This document shows positions 1 to 9,279 of a DNA stretch of 64,000 nt, piece after piece (position 1 is the stretch's first letter; every line of letters begins with the position of its first letter). The notes beneath the pieces are model-generated. The model saw nothing but the letters and a program-made list of their open reading frames with translations, made no database searches and had not been told where the DNA came from. The translations under genes were made by a program, and so were the position numbers. This stretch comes from Actinomycetes bacterium (GTDB lineage Bacteria > Actinomycetota > Actinomycetes > Mycobacteriales > Mycobacteriaceae), in contig JAEWRC010000094.1 in assembly GCA_023460175.1 (NCBI GenBank), positions 1 to 64,000 on the forward strand, given 5' to 3'.

Positions 1-1499
1 GGCGGGGCCTGTCCCGGCGGCGGCGCGACGGGCTGGCGCGCATACGGCGGCACCTGATGATCCGGCGGCGCGAAGAACGGCCACGGCGCCGGTTGCACGC
101 CGGGGTCGCTGGGCGGCACCGGCAGCGGGAACGGTGCGTGCGGGGCCGGTCCCGGCCCGGGCGGCACACCGGGCGGCAGCTGCACCGAAGGCGGCCCGGG
201 ATCGTAGTCCGCCTGCGGCGGGATGTACGGGAACTTGTTGGGCGGCAGGATGTTGCGGCCATCGCCGATCGGGGTGTCGTACGGGATCGGCGGCCCGCGC
301 CACGGGTTGCTGCCGATCGGCACGTAGCCCTGCGGGTCGCGGCACAGCTGCACGGTGGGGGCGCGCTTGCCGGGGAACTCCATGCACGGGTAGTTGCGGG
401 CGCCGCGGACCACCATCGGGTCGTTCTGGGCGACCTTGCAGTACATGTCGTTCGGCAGGTCGCGGACGGTCTCGTCGGCCGGGGACCGGATGGTGGTGGC
501 CGGCAGGAAGCCCACGGAGCACGGCGGCGGGTCACCGAGGTCGATCTTGAAGTCCAGCTTGCCGCCCTCGTCCATCGGCACGCCGCCGGCCACGGTGATC
601 AGCGCCGCGATCAGCGCCGGGAAGATGACCAGCGCCTGCTCGATCGACTTGTTGTAGATCACCCCAACCCGGCCGAAGTTGGCCAGGTTGGCGGCCAGCA
701 TCGGGAAGTTCGGCCGGATCCCGGAGAACGCGGTGTTGACCGTATCGGCCGCGCCCGGCGCGGTCGCGAGCACCTCGCGCAGTTGCGGGTCGGCGTTGTT
801 GAGTTCGGCGGTGAACCGGGCCAGTCCGTCGGCGATCGACTTGATGTCGTCGCCGCTGCGGATCTGCGCGTCCAGGAACGGTCCGACCTCGTCGATGAGC
901 GCGGCGGTCTGGCCGTAGCTGGCGTTGGCCTCGTCGACCAGGCCGCGCGCCGACTCGATCACCCGGGCCAACTCGGGTCCGGACCCGTTGAACGCCTTGA
1001 AGGTTTCGGCCAGCACGTCCTGCAGTCGACTGTTGCTGATGCTGCTGACCAGGGCGTCGGCCTCGGTGAGCAGCCCGGCGATGTCCTGGCCGATCGCGGT
1101 GCGGTCCTGACCGATGCTGGACCCGTTGCGCAGCACCGCCTCCGAGGCATCCTCGGGTGGCACCAGGTCGATGTACTGCTCGCCGACCGCCGAGACGCTC
1201 TTGACCGTGGCCGTGACGTTCTCGGGCACCGGGGTGTTGCTGTTGAGCCGCATGTGCGCCACCACGCCGTTGTCGGTCAGCCCGACGGAGTCGACCCGGC
1301 CCACGGTCACCCCGCGGTAGGTCACGTTGGCGTTGCCGTAGATGCCGCCGCCCGCAACGAAGTTGGCGTCGACCTTGTAGGAGCCGATGCCGACCTTGGC
1401 GGGCACCTGCAGGTAGAAGATGGCGATGGCACCGACGGTCAGCACGGTGATGACCGAGAAGATCAGCAGCTGGATCCGGGAAAGGCGGTCGAGCATCAT
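1..1499 (-). CDS. mce4F: Mce4F, MCE-family sterol import protein (partial, C-terminus cut by window edge)
   Basis: Last subunit of the Mce4 complex, which carries cholesterol across the periplasm and cell wall to the YrbE4AB permease. The 499 codons visible open with an N-terminal transmembrane anchor, followed by the MCE domain (residues about 35-115), a helical region and a very proline-rich tail that is still open at base 1. Rv3494c is about 564 residues, so roughly 65 residues are missing. Two ATG codons lie in tandem at 1499 and 1496; the first overlaps the stop of mce4E. It is the most distal gene of the operon seen here, with no separate promoter visible. Confidence 0.95.
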   Translation of the reverse strand, partial: MMLDRLSRIQLLIFSVITVLTVGAIAIFYLQVPAKVGIGSYKVDANFVAGGGIYGNANVTYRGVTVGRVDSVGLTDNGVVAHMRLNSNTPVPENVTATVKSVSAVGEQYIDLVPPEDASEAVLRNGSSIGQDRTAIGQDIAGLLTEADALVSSISNSRLQDVLAETFKAFNGSGPELARVIESARGLVDEANASYGQTAALIDEVGPFLDAQIRSGDDIKSIADGLARFTAELNNADPQLREVLATAPGAADTVNTAFSGIRPNFPMLAANLANFGRVGVIYNKSIEQALVIFPALIAALITVAGGVPMDEGGKLDFKIDLGDPPPCSVGFLPATTIRSPADETVRDLPNDMYCKVAQNDPMVVRGARNYPCMEFPGKRAPTVQLCRDPQGYVPIGSNPWRGPPIPYDTPIGDGRNILPPNKFPYIPPQADYDPGPPSVQLPPGVPPGPGPAPHAPFPLPVPPSDPGVQPAPWPFFAPPDHQVPPYARQPVAPPPGQAP

Positions 1500-2689
1500 T
1501 GCGGTGCTTCACCTCCCGGCACATCGCCCGCCGGGATCTCGAACGGGTCGGCGGCCTGCCCGGACAGGTTGGCCAGCTGACCGGTCAGGAACTCCGGCGG
1601 GTTGAGCACCTCGGACATGTGTTTCATATTCGGATCCAGTCCGGACGTCGTGAAGACCGACTCACCGAACCGACGCAGGGTCAGATCGAAGGTGACGTAC
1701 ACATTCAGGTAATCGCCGCGCACCGCGTTGCGCAGGTACTTGCTGTGGAACGGGAACGTCGTGATGAACGGCATCGCCGAGACCAGGTTGTCGGCGTTCT
1801 CGGCGAAGGCCCTGACCACGGGGTACAGCTCCTTGAACGACGCCGCGAAATCCACCTTGGTCCTGGCGAGTACATCCGCGGCCACCGTGCCGACGCGCCC
1901 CAGCGCGGTGAACGCCTCGACGATGTTGGCGCGGTTGCGGTTGAGCACCTCCAACGCCACCGGCAGGGTGTCCAGCGTGCGGCCCAGGCTGTCCTTGCTG
2001 CCCGCCAGGGTCGCGGCGAACCGGTTCAGCCCGTCGACGGCGGCCAGGATGTCGTCGGTCTGATCCCGCAGCGACGCGGTGAGCTCGGCCAGCCGCGGCA
2101 CCAGGCCGGCGAAGGTGCCGGTGCGGCCGGCCACGGCGGCGTACACCTCGTCGGTGATGTCCTGCAGGGCACCGAGGTTGCCCTTGTTGACCACCACACC
2201 GAGCGAGGACAGCACCTCCTCGGTGGTCGGGTACCGACCGGTCCGGCCCTGCGGGATGTGACCGCCTTCGGTGAGCCGGGCGTCGGCGGGGTCGGTGAGC
2301 GGTGCGGACAGTTCGATGTGCTGCGAACCGAGCAGCGAGGTCTGAGCCACCCGCGCGGTGGCGTTGGCCGGCAGGTCGACTTCCGGTTCCAGCGACAGCT
2401 GCACCGCCGCGTAGAAGGTTCCGTCGGGGCGTTGCACGGCGTCGATCCCGGAGACGCTGCCGACGGTCACGTCGTCGACCATGACCGGTGAGTTCTGCGG
2501 CAGCGTCGCCACGTCGGGTAGCTCGACGGTGATGGTGTACGAGCCCGAACTGTGCCCCTTGGTGCCGGGCATGTTCACCGAGTTGAGCCCGCCGAACGAG
2601 CAGCCGGCCAGCAAGGTGACGCCGGACGCCAGCGCGAGCGCCCGGAAGCCGTTGCCGCGCAACCCTGTTCTCCTGTTCCGTGTGGTCAT
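1496..2689 (-). CDS. mce4E: Mce4E, lipoprotein subunit of the sterol importer (LprN-like)
   Basis: A 397-residue MCE-family lipoprotein. The N-terminus carries a signal peptide with lipobox LLAGC, the lipidated cysteine being residue 30, so it should be anchored to the outer face of the plasma membrane. The MCE domain follows (about 48-130), then the long helical region that in this family forms the substrate channel. It overlaps mce4D upstream and mce4F downstream by a few bases, which indicates translational coupling. Each mce operon has one lipoprotein, at the E position, and this fits. In M. tuberculosis the counterpart is Rv3495c. Confidence 0.95.
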   Translation of the reverse strand: MTTRNRRTGLRGNGFRALALASGVTLLAGCSFGGLNSVNMPGTKGHSSGSYTITVELPDVATLPQNSPVMVDDVTVGSVSGIDAVQRPDGTFYAAVQLSLEPEVDLPANATARVAQTSLLGSQHIELSAPLTDPADARLTEGGHIPQGRTGRYPTTEEVLSSLGVVVNKGNLGALQDITDEVYAAVAGRTGTFAGLVPRLAELTASLRDQTDDILAAVDGLNRFAATLAGSKDSLGRTLDTLPVALEVLNRNRANIVEAFTALGRVGTVAADVLARTKVDFAASFKELYPVVRAFAENADNLVSAMPFITTFPFHSKYLRNAVRGDYLNVYVTFDLTLRRFGESVFTTSGLDPNMKHMSEVLNPPEFLTGQLANLSGQAADPFEIPAGDVPGGEAPQ

Positions 2690-4116
2690 CAGCCGCCGCC
2701 CTCCGTCGGGCCGGGCGCGGGTCCGGGGGCGCCGGGAGCGGTCCCCGGGGCGTGACCGGGTCCGGGCGAGATCTGCCCCGGCACGGCCGGCGGCGGCAGC
2801 ACCAGATCACCGAGGGTGGTGCCGGGCGGGATCGACGGCGGGGTCACCCCGGGTGCGGGCTCCCACTGCAGGTACGGCACGGGCGTGCGGGCCTTGGCCT
2901 CGGTGGCCGGGGTGTCGTAGATGATCTGGCCCTTGTAGGCGGTGATGCTGTTGATCGGGTGGAACAGCACCGGCGGGAAGTTCATGGTGATACGGCGCAG
3001 CACCGGGCCCATGCGCTGCTTGCAGATCTCGGAGCGCTTGATGTTGTCGGCGCCGGCCATGTCGCCGATGTCGAAGGTGCCACCGCACATGAACTGGACC
3101 GGGTTGGCGAAGTTGGGCAGCGACAGCACGCCGCCGACGGTGCCCTGCGCCGGGTTGTAGATGTTGTAGAAGTTGGCCAGCCCGTTCGGGGTGACGTGCA
3201 GGACCTGTTCGATGTCCTCGGTGTGCTCGGTGAGCAGGTTGGTGAACTGGGTGAGCTGGTCGACGGTGCCGATCAGCGTCTCGTTGTTCTCGTCGAGGAA
3301 ACCGCGCACGTCGGACAGGGCCTGATTCAGGGTGCCCAACGTGTTGTCCAGTCCCACCGAGCTTTCCGCGAGCACCTGCGACACCGACGCGACGTGGCCG
3401 GAGAACTGGACGATCTGCTCGTTGCTCTGCGACAGCGCGTCGACCAGGACCTGCAGATTCTTGACCGTGCCGAACAGGTCGGTGCGCGAGTCCCCGAGCC
3501 GCCCGGCGGTCTGGGACAGCTCGCGCAGCGCGTTGCGGAACGAATCCCCGTTGCCGTCGAAGGTGGTCGCCGCCTGGTCGACGAATTCGCTGAGCGGGCC
3601 CTGCAAGCCGTCCTCGCCGGGCCCCAGCGTCTGCGACAGCTTGGTCAGTTCCTCCTTGACCTCGTCCCACTCGACCGGCACCCCGGTGGAATCCAGGCCG
3701 ATGGTCGCGCCGTCCGCCAGCACCGGGCCGCCCCCGTCGGGCCCGCCGGCATCGAAGGCGGGGGTGAACTGAACGAACCTGGCGGCCACCAGGTTCGGCG
3801 ACATGATGATCGCGTGCGCGTCGGCCGGGATCCGCACATCGTCGTGGACCGACATCGTGATCTTGACGTCGTTGGGCCGCGGTTCGATCGACTCGATCCT
3901 GCCGATCGGGACGCCGACCACGCGCACGTCGTCGCCGGGGTACAGGCCCACCGCGTTGGAGAACAACCCGACCACCTGGTAGGTGCCGCGGCCCGGCCAG
4001 AACAGGTACAGGCCGAGGGCCAGGACCCCCACCAGGGCGATGACCAGCCCGAGGAGGAGTCCACGCTTGCCGAATCGGCGCGTCGTCGCAATATCTGTCG
4101 TCGCGGTATCTGTCAT
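2689..4116 (-). CDS. mce4D: Mce4D, MCE-family sterol import protein
   Basis: A 475-residue MCE protein. The frame is open far upstream inside mce4C, but the genuine start is the ATG at 4116, which overlaps the mce4C stop as ATGA. From there the protein opens with a short polar segment (MTDTATTD), a transmembrane anchor at about 20-38 and the MCE domain at about 40-120. A helical stretch and a Pro/Gly-rich C-terminus follow. It is part of the hexameric Mce4A-F periplasmic assembly fed by YrbE4AB. The counterpart is Rv3496c. The order and the short overlaps leave little doubt about identity. Confidence 0.93.
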   Translation of the reverse strand: MTDTATTDIATTRRFGKRGLLLGLVIALVGVLALGLYLFWPGRGTYQVVGLFSNAVGLYPGDDVRVVGVPIGRIESIEPRPNDVKITMSVHDDVRIPADAHAIIMSPNLVAARFVQFTPAFDAGGPDGGGPVLADGATIGLDSTGVPVEWDEVKEELTKLSQTLGPGEDGLQGPLSEFVDQAATTFDGNGDSFRNALRELSQTAGRLGDSRTDLFGTVKNLQVLVDALSQSNEQIVQFSGHVASVSQVLAESSVGLDNTLGTLNQALSDVRGFLDENNETLIGTVDQLTQFTNLLTEHTEDIEQVLHVTPNGLANFYNIYNPAQGTVGGVLSLPNFANPVQFMCGGTFDIGDMAGADNIKRSEICKQRMGPVLRRITMNFPPVLFHPINSITAYKGQIIYDTPATEAKARTPVPYLQWEPAPGVTPPSIPPGTTLGDLVLPPPAVPGQISPGPGHAPGTAPGAPGPAPGPTEGGG

Positions 4117-5213
4117 GGTGACTTCGGCCTGATGATCATGCGTTCGGAGATGAGGCCCTTGAGGTAGTCGCTGAGGCTGTCGGGCAGCTTGCCGGGCTGG
4201 AAGTAGACGTCGAGGAGCATCTCGGAGATCGTGGCGGGCGGCAGACCGTAGAGGTTGATCTGGAACCCGGGTGCCGAACCGACCACCTCGCCGAGCGCGG
4301 TGGCGTACGGCGGCAACCGGCGCAGGGCCTCGCCGAGGTGCTCCTTGTGCTCGTTGAGGTTCTCGAGCACGAGGTTCAGCTTGGACAGCGCCGGACCGAA
4401 CTCCTTGCGGTTGTCGGCGACGAAGCCCGAAATCTGCACGGACACATCGTCGATACCGGCGATCAGGCTGGCCAGCGCGGCCCGGCGCTGATCGAGCGCG
4501 CCGAAGAGCTGATTGCCGTCGACGATCAGCTTGTTGACCTGCTGCGCACGCTCGCTCAGCGTCCTCGACACCGACTGGGCGTGGCCGAGCAACTCCCCGA
4601 GCGCCTCGTCGCGGGCATTGATGGAGCGCGACAGTTCGGTCACACCGTCGAGGGCCGAGCGCAGTTGCGGTGTCGCGTCGGCCATGGTGTCGGTGAGCGT
4701 CTGCAGCGCCTCCTGCAGTCGCGGCTTGTCCAGCGCCGCGGTGTTGGCGCCGAGATCCTGCAACGCGGCGTTCAGCGTGTAGGGAGTGGTGGTGCGCCCC
4801 AACGGGATCGTGGTGACCGATCCGCCGCCGGCCGGTGTGACGTCGAGCGACTTCTGGCCCAGCACCGTGTCGGTCTTGATGCCGACCAGGGTCTGGTCGC
4901 CGACCGCGATGTTGCGGTCGACGGTGAAACTCACCTTGGCCGCGTTGCCGGCCAGGCCCACCGAGTTGACGTGGCCCACCTTGATGCCGGACACGTTCAC
5001 GTCGTCGCCGGGGGCGATGCCGCCGGCGTCGGTGAAGAATGCGTCGTAGGTCTTCCCCTGCGGCCAGAACGGCAACTTGGTGTAGCCGAAGGACACCAGG
5101 ACCAGGCATACCACCACGGCGATGCCGATGATTCCGGTCCGGAGCGGGTTGGACTCGTCAGTTCTCCTCAACGGGAGCACACCTCCCCTTGGACGGGTCC
5201 GGCGGTCCGCCAA
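4113..5213 (-). CDS. mce4C: Mce4C, MCE-family sterol import protein
   Basis: About 366 residues: an N-terminal transmembrane helix (around residues 26-43), the MCE domain that begins near the motif FWPQGKTYDAFF, and a helical C-terminal part ending in RMIIRPKSP, an ending very like Rv3497c. The annotated start overlaps mce4B by 56 bases. An internal GTG a few codons later would give a protein nearer the usual length of about 357 residues, so the exact start is uncertain. It works with the other Mce4 subunits in sterol uptake. Confidence 0.92.
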   Translation of the reverse strand: MADRRTRPRGGVLPLRRTDESNPLRTGIIGIAVVVCLVLVSFGYTKLPFWPQGKTYDAFFTDAGGIAPGDDVNVSGIKVGHVNSVGLAGNAAKVSFTVDRNIAVGDQTLVGIKTDTVLGQKSLDVTPAGGGSVTTIPLGRTTTPYTLNAALQDLGANTAALDKPRLQEALQTLTDTMADATPQLRSALDGVTELSRSINARDEALGELLGHAQSVSRTLSERAQQVNKLIVDGNQLFGALDQRRAALASLIAGIDDVSVQISGFVADNRKEFGPALSKLNLVLENLNEHKEHLGEALRRLPPYATALGEVVGSAPGFQINLYGLPPATISEMLLDVYFQPGKLPDSLSDYLKGLISERMIIRPKSP

Positions 5214-6198
5214 ACGGAATCAGGAGATCGCTGCCCGCCGGACCGTTGATCTTGAGCCGCACCGAGCAGTAGAAGATGTTGAAGAACGAACCGTACGCGC
5301 CAAGGGCGTTGAGCCGCAGGTAGTTCTCGGCGAGCGGTTCGATGACCTCGTTGAGGTCCGATTCCCGCTCGTGGAACGTGCTCGCCAGCGGGCGCAGGTT
5401 CTCGATCACGCCCTGCACCGGCCGACGCCCGTTCTCCAGCATCTCGGTCAGGTCGGCCTCGGCCGACGCCAGCGGCGGGATCGCCCCGGCGATGGAGTCC
5501 GAGTTCTCCGCCAGCCCGCTGATCAGCTGTTGCAGTTGGTCCACGCTCTTGTCGAACTGCGCGCCCTTCTCGTCGACCGTCGCCAGCACCGTGTTCAGGT
5601 TGCTGATGACGTCACCGATGAGCTGATCGCGCGCGGCCAGGTCGGTGGTGAACGAACTTGTGCTGGACAGCATTTCCGACAGCGCGCCACCCTGGCCCTG
5701 CAGCAGTTCGATGACGGCGTTGCTGACCTCGTTGACCTTGTTGCCGTCGAGTCCCTTGAGCACCGGGCGCAGCCCACCGAGCAGCGCGTCGAGGTCGAGC
5801 GCCGGGGCGGTCTGCTCGCGGATGATGGTGCCGCCCGGCGGTAGCTTGCGCAATTCGCCGGGGCCCGAAGTGATCTCGAGGTATCGGTCGCCGACCAGGT
5901 TCTCGTACCGGATCAGCGCCCGCGTCGAGGTGTAGAGCTGGTAGCGCTCGTTGACGTCGAACGTGACGTCGACGCTGTTGTCCTCGGCCAACTTCACGGA
6001 CTTGACCGTGCCCACCGGAACGCCGGCGATGCGGACGTCCTGACCGGACTCGAGCCGCGACGCGTTGTCGAAATTGGCGTGGTAGGTGTGCCCGGAGGCG
6101 AAGCGGAACTCGCCGAACACGACCACCAGCCCCGCGGCGACCAACAGCATCACCACGGTGAACACGCTGACCTTGGCCAGCACTCCGCGCTGTTCCAT
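5158..6198 (-). CDS. mce4B: Mce4B, MCE-family sterol import protein
   Basis: A 346-residue MCE protein, close to the 350 of Rv3498c. A transmembrane helix at about residues 10-30 is followed by the MCE domain (about 35-115, including the typical segment ENLVGDRYLEI) and a helical region. The start ATG at 6198 overlaps the end of mce4A by one base, so translation is probably coupled. It is a structural subunit of the Mce4 sterol importer and is co-transcribed with the rest of the operon. Confidence 0.95.
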   Translation of the reverse strand: MEQRGVLAKVSVFTVVMLLVAAGLVVVFGEFRFASGHTYHANFDNASRLESGQDVRIAGVPVGTVKSVKLAEDNSVDVTFDVNERYQLYTSTRALIRYENLVGDRYLEITSGPGELRKLPPGGTIIREQTAPALDLDALLGGLRPVLKGLDGNKVNEVSNAVIELLQGQGGALSEMLSSTSSFTTDLAARDQLIGDVISNLNTVLATVDEKGAQFDKSVDQLQQLISGLAENSDSIAGAIPPLASAEADLTEMLENGRRPVQGVIENLRPLASTFHERESDLNEVIEPLAENYLRLNALGAYGSFFNIFYCSVRLKINGPAGSDLLIPFGGPPDPSKGRCAPVEEN

Positions 6199-7397
6199 CA
6201 GAAGTCGTCCCGTTCCGCATAGGCCCCGTTGAACAGGAATTGCAGCGTCGAGGGCGCGTCGAACTGCAACTCGGTGTTCGGCTGGTACGGGACGTAGGCG
6301 TTGTCGGTCACCAAGAACGGCGAACGGAACCAGGATCCGCCGAACTGCTTGCTCGGGATGTCCGGCAGGCCACGGCAGTTCGGGCCGCCGGAGGCGTTGA
6401 CCACCGGCAGGCTCTCCGGATAGGTGTAGGCCGGCGAGCCGGGCAGGAAGTTCGACGACACGAACAGGCCCGGCCGGGTACCGCCGATGATCGGGCCGAA
6501 GCGGTCGGCGGCGGTCACCATGGCCGACAGCAGGCAGCCGAACATCGGCGAATACTCGCCGAGCAGCTTGGCCGGGGCGCGCAGCCGCTGGATCGCGGCG
6601 ACGTAGTCCTCCGCGGCCGGGGCCAGCGTCTCGTAGGCATTGTTGGCCAGCCCGGTCGCCGCCAACAGGGTGGCGTTGAGGTTGCCCTCCTGATCGATGA
6701 TGGTCGCGCTGAGCGCCGGCGCGTTGTCGAACACGCGGGTCAGGTCCGGGGCCGCGTCGGCGTAGATGTTGGCGACGGTGGCGGCCTGGGCGATATCGGC
6801 CTGCAGGGTGGGCAGCTTCGGATTCAGCTGTCCCAGATAGCTGTTCAGGCCCGCCAGCATGGCGCCGAGGTCGTCACCGTTGCCGCGCAGGCCCTCGCCG
6901 AGCGCCGAGAGGGTGGCGTTGAGATTCACCGGGTCGATCTTGTGCAGCACTTCGGTCAGCTTCTGGAACAGCGTGTTGACCTCGAGTTGCACCGCGGAGG
7001 CACGCACCGTCGTACCCGGCTGCATCGGGCCCGCGGGCGACTCCGGCGGGGTGAACTCCACCGACTTGGCGCCGAAGATGGTGTTGCCGGCGATCTGCAC
7101 GTGCGCGTTGGACGGCACGTAGCGCAGCTGGCTGCGGTCGACGGCCAGCGTCAGCTTGGCCTGCTCGCCCGCGTACTCGATCTTCTTGACCTTGCCGATC
7201 TGGATGCCGCGGTACTTGACCTTGGCGTCCTGCTCCATCACCAGGCCGGCGCGCGGCGACATCACGGTGATGTCGTCGGTGGCGGTGAACGCCGCGCTGT
7301 ACCCCAGGTAGGTGATGACCGCGGCCGCCACCAGGATCGCGGCCATGATCGCCGCCGCCACCCGCACGTGGGTCCGATTCGCTGTGCCGTCCGCCAT
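6198..7397 (-). CDS. mce4A: Mce4A, MCE-family sterol import protein
   Basis: A 399-residue MCE protein, against 400 in Rv3499c. It starts with a polar N-terminus and a transmembrane anchor (about 12-34). The MCE domain lies at about 40-120, with the segment FGAKSVEF where other Mce subunits have a comparable motif. A helical region and a C-terminal domain rich in Tyr/Pro follow. It lies four bases after yrbE4B, in the standard yrbEA-yrbEB-mceA order. In M. tuberculosis Mce4A is required for cholesterol uptake; the same role is inferred here. Confidence 0.95.
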   Translation of the reverse strand: MADGTANRTHVRVAAAIMAAILVAAAVITYLGYSAAFTATDDITVMSPRAGLVMEQDAKVKYRGIQIGKVKKIEYAGEQAKLTLAVDRSQLRYVPSNAHVQIAGNTIFGAKSVEFTPPESPAGPMQPGTTVRASAVQLEVNTLFQKLTEVLHKIDPVNLNATLSALGEGLRGNGDDLGAMLAGLNSYLGQLNPKLPTLQADIAQAATVANIYADAAPDLTRVFDNAPALSATIIDQEGNLNATLLAATGLANNAYETLAPAAEDYVAAIQRLRAPAKLLGEYSPMFGCLLSAMVTAADRFGPIIGGTRPGLFVSSNFLPGSPAYTYPESLPVVNASGGPNCRGLPDIPSKQFGGSWFRSPFLVTDNAYVPYQPNTELQFDAPSTLQFLFNGAYAERDDF

Positions 7398-7401
7398 GCC
7401 G

Positions 7402-8244
7402 TTACCCGGAGAGGTTGAAGTTGCCGGACCCGCCGTAGACGGCGAGCGAGATGAACAGGGTGATCACGACGACGACGATCAGTGAGGTCCGCACCGCCTG
7501 GCCGACGGCGATGCCCACGCCGACCGGCCCGCCGGAGGCGTTGTAACCGTAATAGGTGTGGACCAGCATCACCGCGACCGACATGACGATGGCCTGCAGG
7601 AACGACCACATCAGGTCGGTGGGCACCAGGAAGGTGTTGAAGTAGTGGTCGTACAGGCCGGCGGACTGACCGTTGATGAAGACCGTCGTGAACCGCGCGG
7701 CGAAGAACGATGCCAGCACCGCCAACGAGTACAGCGGGATGATCGTGATCAGCCCGGCGATGAGCCGGGTGGAGACCAGGTAGGACACCGAGTGCACCGC
7801 CATCGATTCGACGGCGTCGATCTCCTCGGCGACCCGCATGGCCCCGAGTTGGGCCGTGGTACCCGCACCGATGGTGGCGGCCAGCGCGATCCCCGCGACG
7901 ATGGGCGCGACCACGCGCACGTTGAGGAACGCCGAGAGGAAGCCGGTGAGCGCCTCGATGCCGATGTTGCCCAGCGACGAGTAGCCCTGCACCGCGATGA
8001 CGCCGCCGGAGGCCAACGTCAAGAAGGCCGCGACGCCCACGGTGCCGCCGATGATCGCCAGGGCCCCGGTGCCCATCGTCATCTCGGCGATCAACCGGAC
8101 GGTTTCGCGCCGATAGCGATTGAGCGCATTGGGGATGTAGCGCAACGATTCCCCGAAGAACAGCGCCTGTTCACCGAAGCTGTCGAAGGTCTTCGGCAGG
8201 CCGGAGACGAGGCGCCGGAAGCGCAGCGTGGCGTCGAAGCTCAT
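7402..8244 (-). CDS. yrbE4B: YrbE4B, permease subunit of the Mce4 importer
   Basis: A 280-residue integral membrane protein of the YrbE/MlaE permease family with about five or six hydrophobic segments. The conserved cytoplasmic-loop motif EEIDAVESMAV, typical of MlaE/YrbE proteins and thought to contact the ATPase, is present near residue 135. The ATPase (MceG) is encoded elsewhere in mycobacteria. The start overlaps the yrbE4A stop as ATGA. YrbE4A and YrbE4B form the inner-membrane channel for the sterol. Confidence 0.95.
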   Translation of the reverse strand: MSFDATLRFRRLVSGLPKTFDSFGEQALFFGESLRYIPNALNRYRRETVRLIAEMTMGTGALAIIGGTVGVAAFLTLASGGVIAVQGYSSLGNIGIEALTGFLSAFLNVRVVAPIVAGIALAATIGAGTTAQLGAMRVAEEIDAVESMAVHSVSYLVSTRLIAGLITIIPLYSLAVLASFFAARFTTVFINGQSAGLYDHYFNTFLVPTDLMWSFLQAIVMSVAVMLVHTYYGYNASGGPVGVGIAVGQAVRTSLIVVVVITLFISLAVYGGSGNFNLSG

Positions 8245-9005
8245 GATTCGAGCACCCGCACCCCGATGGCCGTCATCAACACGTTGATGACGAACAGACA
8301 GATGAAGGCGTAGACGACGGTCTCGTTGACGGCCGTGCCGACACCCTTGGGACCGCCTTTGACGGTCAGCCCGCGGTAGCAGCCCACCAGGCCCGCGACG
8401 ACGCCGAACAGCAGCGCCTTGACCTCGGCCAGCAGCAGTTCGGGCAACCCGGTCAGCACGGTCAGGCCGTTGATGAACGCTCCCGGGTTGACGCCCTGCA
8501 GGAACACCGAGAAGGCGTATCCGCCGGAGATGCCGATGGCGCAGACCAGGCCGTTGAGCAGCAGCGCCACCACGGTCGAGGCGAGCACGCGGGGAACGAC
8601 GAGGCGGTGGATCGGGTCGATGCCCAGCACCCGCATGGCGTCGATCTCCTCGCGGATGGTGCGCGCGCCCAGGTCGGCACAGATCGCGGTGGCGCCGGCG
8701 CCGGCGACCACCAGCACGGTCACGACCGGGCCCAGCTGCGTCACGGTGCCGAACGCCGTGCCGGCGCCGGACAGGTCGGCGGCACCGATCTCACGGAGCA
8801 GGATGTTGAGGGTGAACGCGACGAGGACGGTGAACGGGATGGACACCAACAGTGTCGGGACCAGGGAGACCCGGGCGATCATCCACGTCTGATCGAGGAA
8901 TTCGCGGAACTGGAACGGGCGGCGGAACATCGCCCGGAACGTGTCGATCGACATCTCGAAGAAGCCGCCCACGGCCCGAGCCGGAACCGCGAGCTGTTCG
9001 ATCAA
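8241..9005 (-). CDS. yrbE4A: YrbE4A, permease subunit of the Mce4 importer
   Basis: First gene of the mce4 operon, 254 residues, the same length as Rv3501c. It is a YrbE/MlaE-type permease with several transmembrane segments and the loop motif REEIDAMRVLGIDP. The start is a TTG at 9005, chosen because translation from it (IEQLAVPARAV) matches the known family N-terminus and a purine-rich stretch lies just upstream. Two KstR-type operators upstream (9142-9155 and 9230-9243) indicate that the operon is derepressed by cholesterol metabolites. Confidence 0.95.
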   Translation of the reverse strand: MIEQLAVPARAVGGFFEMSIDTFRAMFRRPFQFREFLDQTWMIARVSLVPTLLVSIPFTVLVAFTLNILLREIGAADLSGAGTAFGTVTQLGPVVTVLVVAGAGATAICADLGARTIREEIDAMRVLGIDPIHRLVVPRVLASTVVALLLNGLVCAIGISGGYAFSVFLQGVNPGAFINGLTVLTGLPELLLAEVKALLFGVVAGLVGCYRGLTVKGGPKGVGTAVNETVVYAFICLFVINVLMTAIGVRVLES

Positions 9006-9141
9006 CCTTGGTTCCCTTCTCGCTCGAGACGACTTGTCCGACGTCCGTTCACAGCCTTGGCGAAGCCCCCGAAACCTCAGTCCCGACGGCCGAATTCGGT
9101 GTAAAACCGGATACCCGCCAGGTGAGACGGATCATAGTAAC

Positions 9142-9155
9142 TAGAACGTGTTCGC
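9142..9155. promoter_or_regulatory. KstR operator, imperfect, upstream of the mce4 operon
   Basis: TAGAACGTGTTCGC matches the KstR consensus TnnAACnnGTTnnA except for the last base. It lies about 137 bases before yrbE4A and 75 bases from a perfect copy. KstR is the TetR-family repressor of cholesterol genes; assigning it here is inference from the motif. Confidence 0.7.
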
Positions 9156-9229
9156 AGTGTCAAAGCTCCGATATTGAGACAAAAGCTCATGATCTGTCCA
9201 GGTCACAGCGATTGTGACGCAGGCCATTC

Positions 9230-9243
9230 TAGAACGTGTTCTA
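9230..9243. promoter_or_regulatory. KstR operator between hsd4A and the mce4 operon
   Basis: TAGAACGTGTTCTA is a perfect palindromic match to the KstR consensus. It lies in the 274-base gap between hsd4A and yrbE4A, both on the minus strand, so it gives the transport operon its own sterol-responsive promoter. Apart from the two operators I see nothing else in this gap. Confidence 0.85.
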
Positions 9244-9279
9244 GTCGAGAATCTCCCCTCCCCGCCATTGCCGGAGGCG

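Noticed and set aside
57..1580. Long plus-strand open frame opposite mce4F and mce4E
   Set aside because: It is the antisense shadow of high-GC genes: Arg/Gly-rich, no family resemblance, and the minus-strand Mce4 proteins are clear.
2680..4167. Plus-strand frame of about 495 codons
   Set aside because: It mirrors mce4D codon by codon and has a low-complexity composition; no ribosome-binding site.
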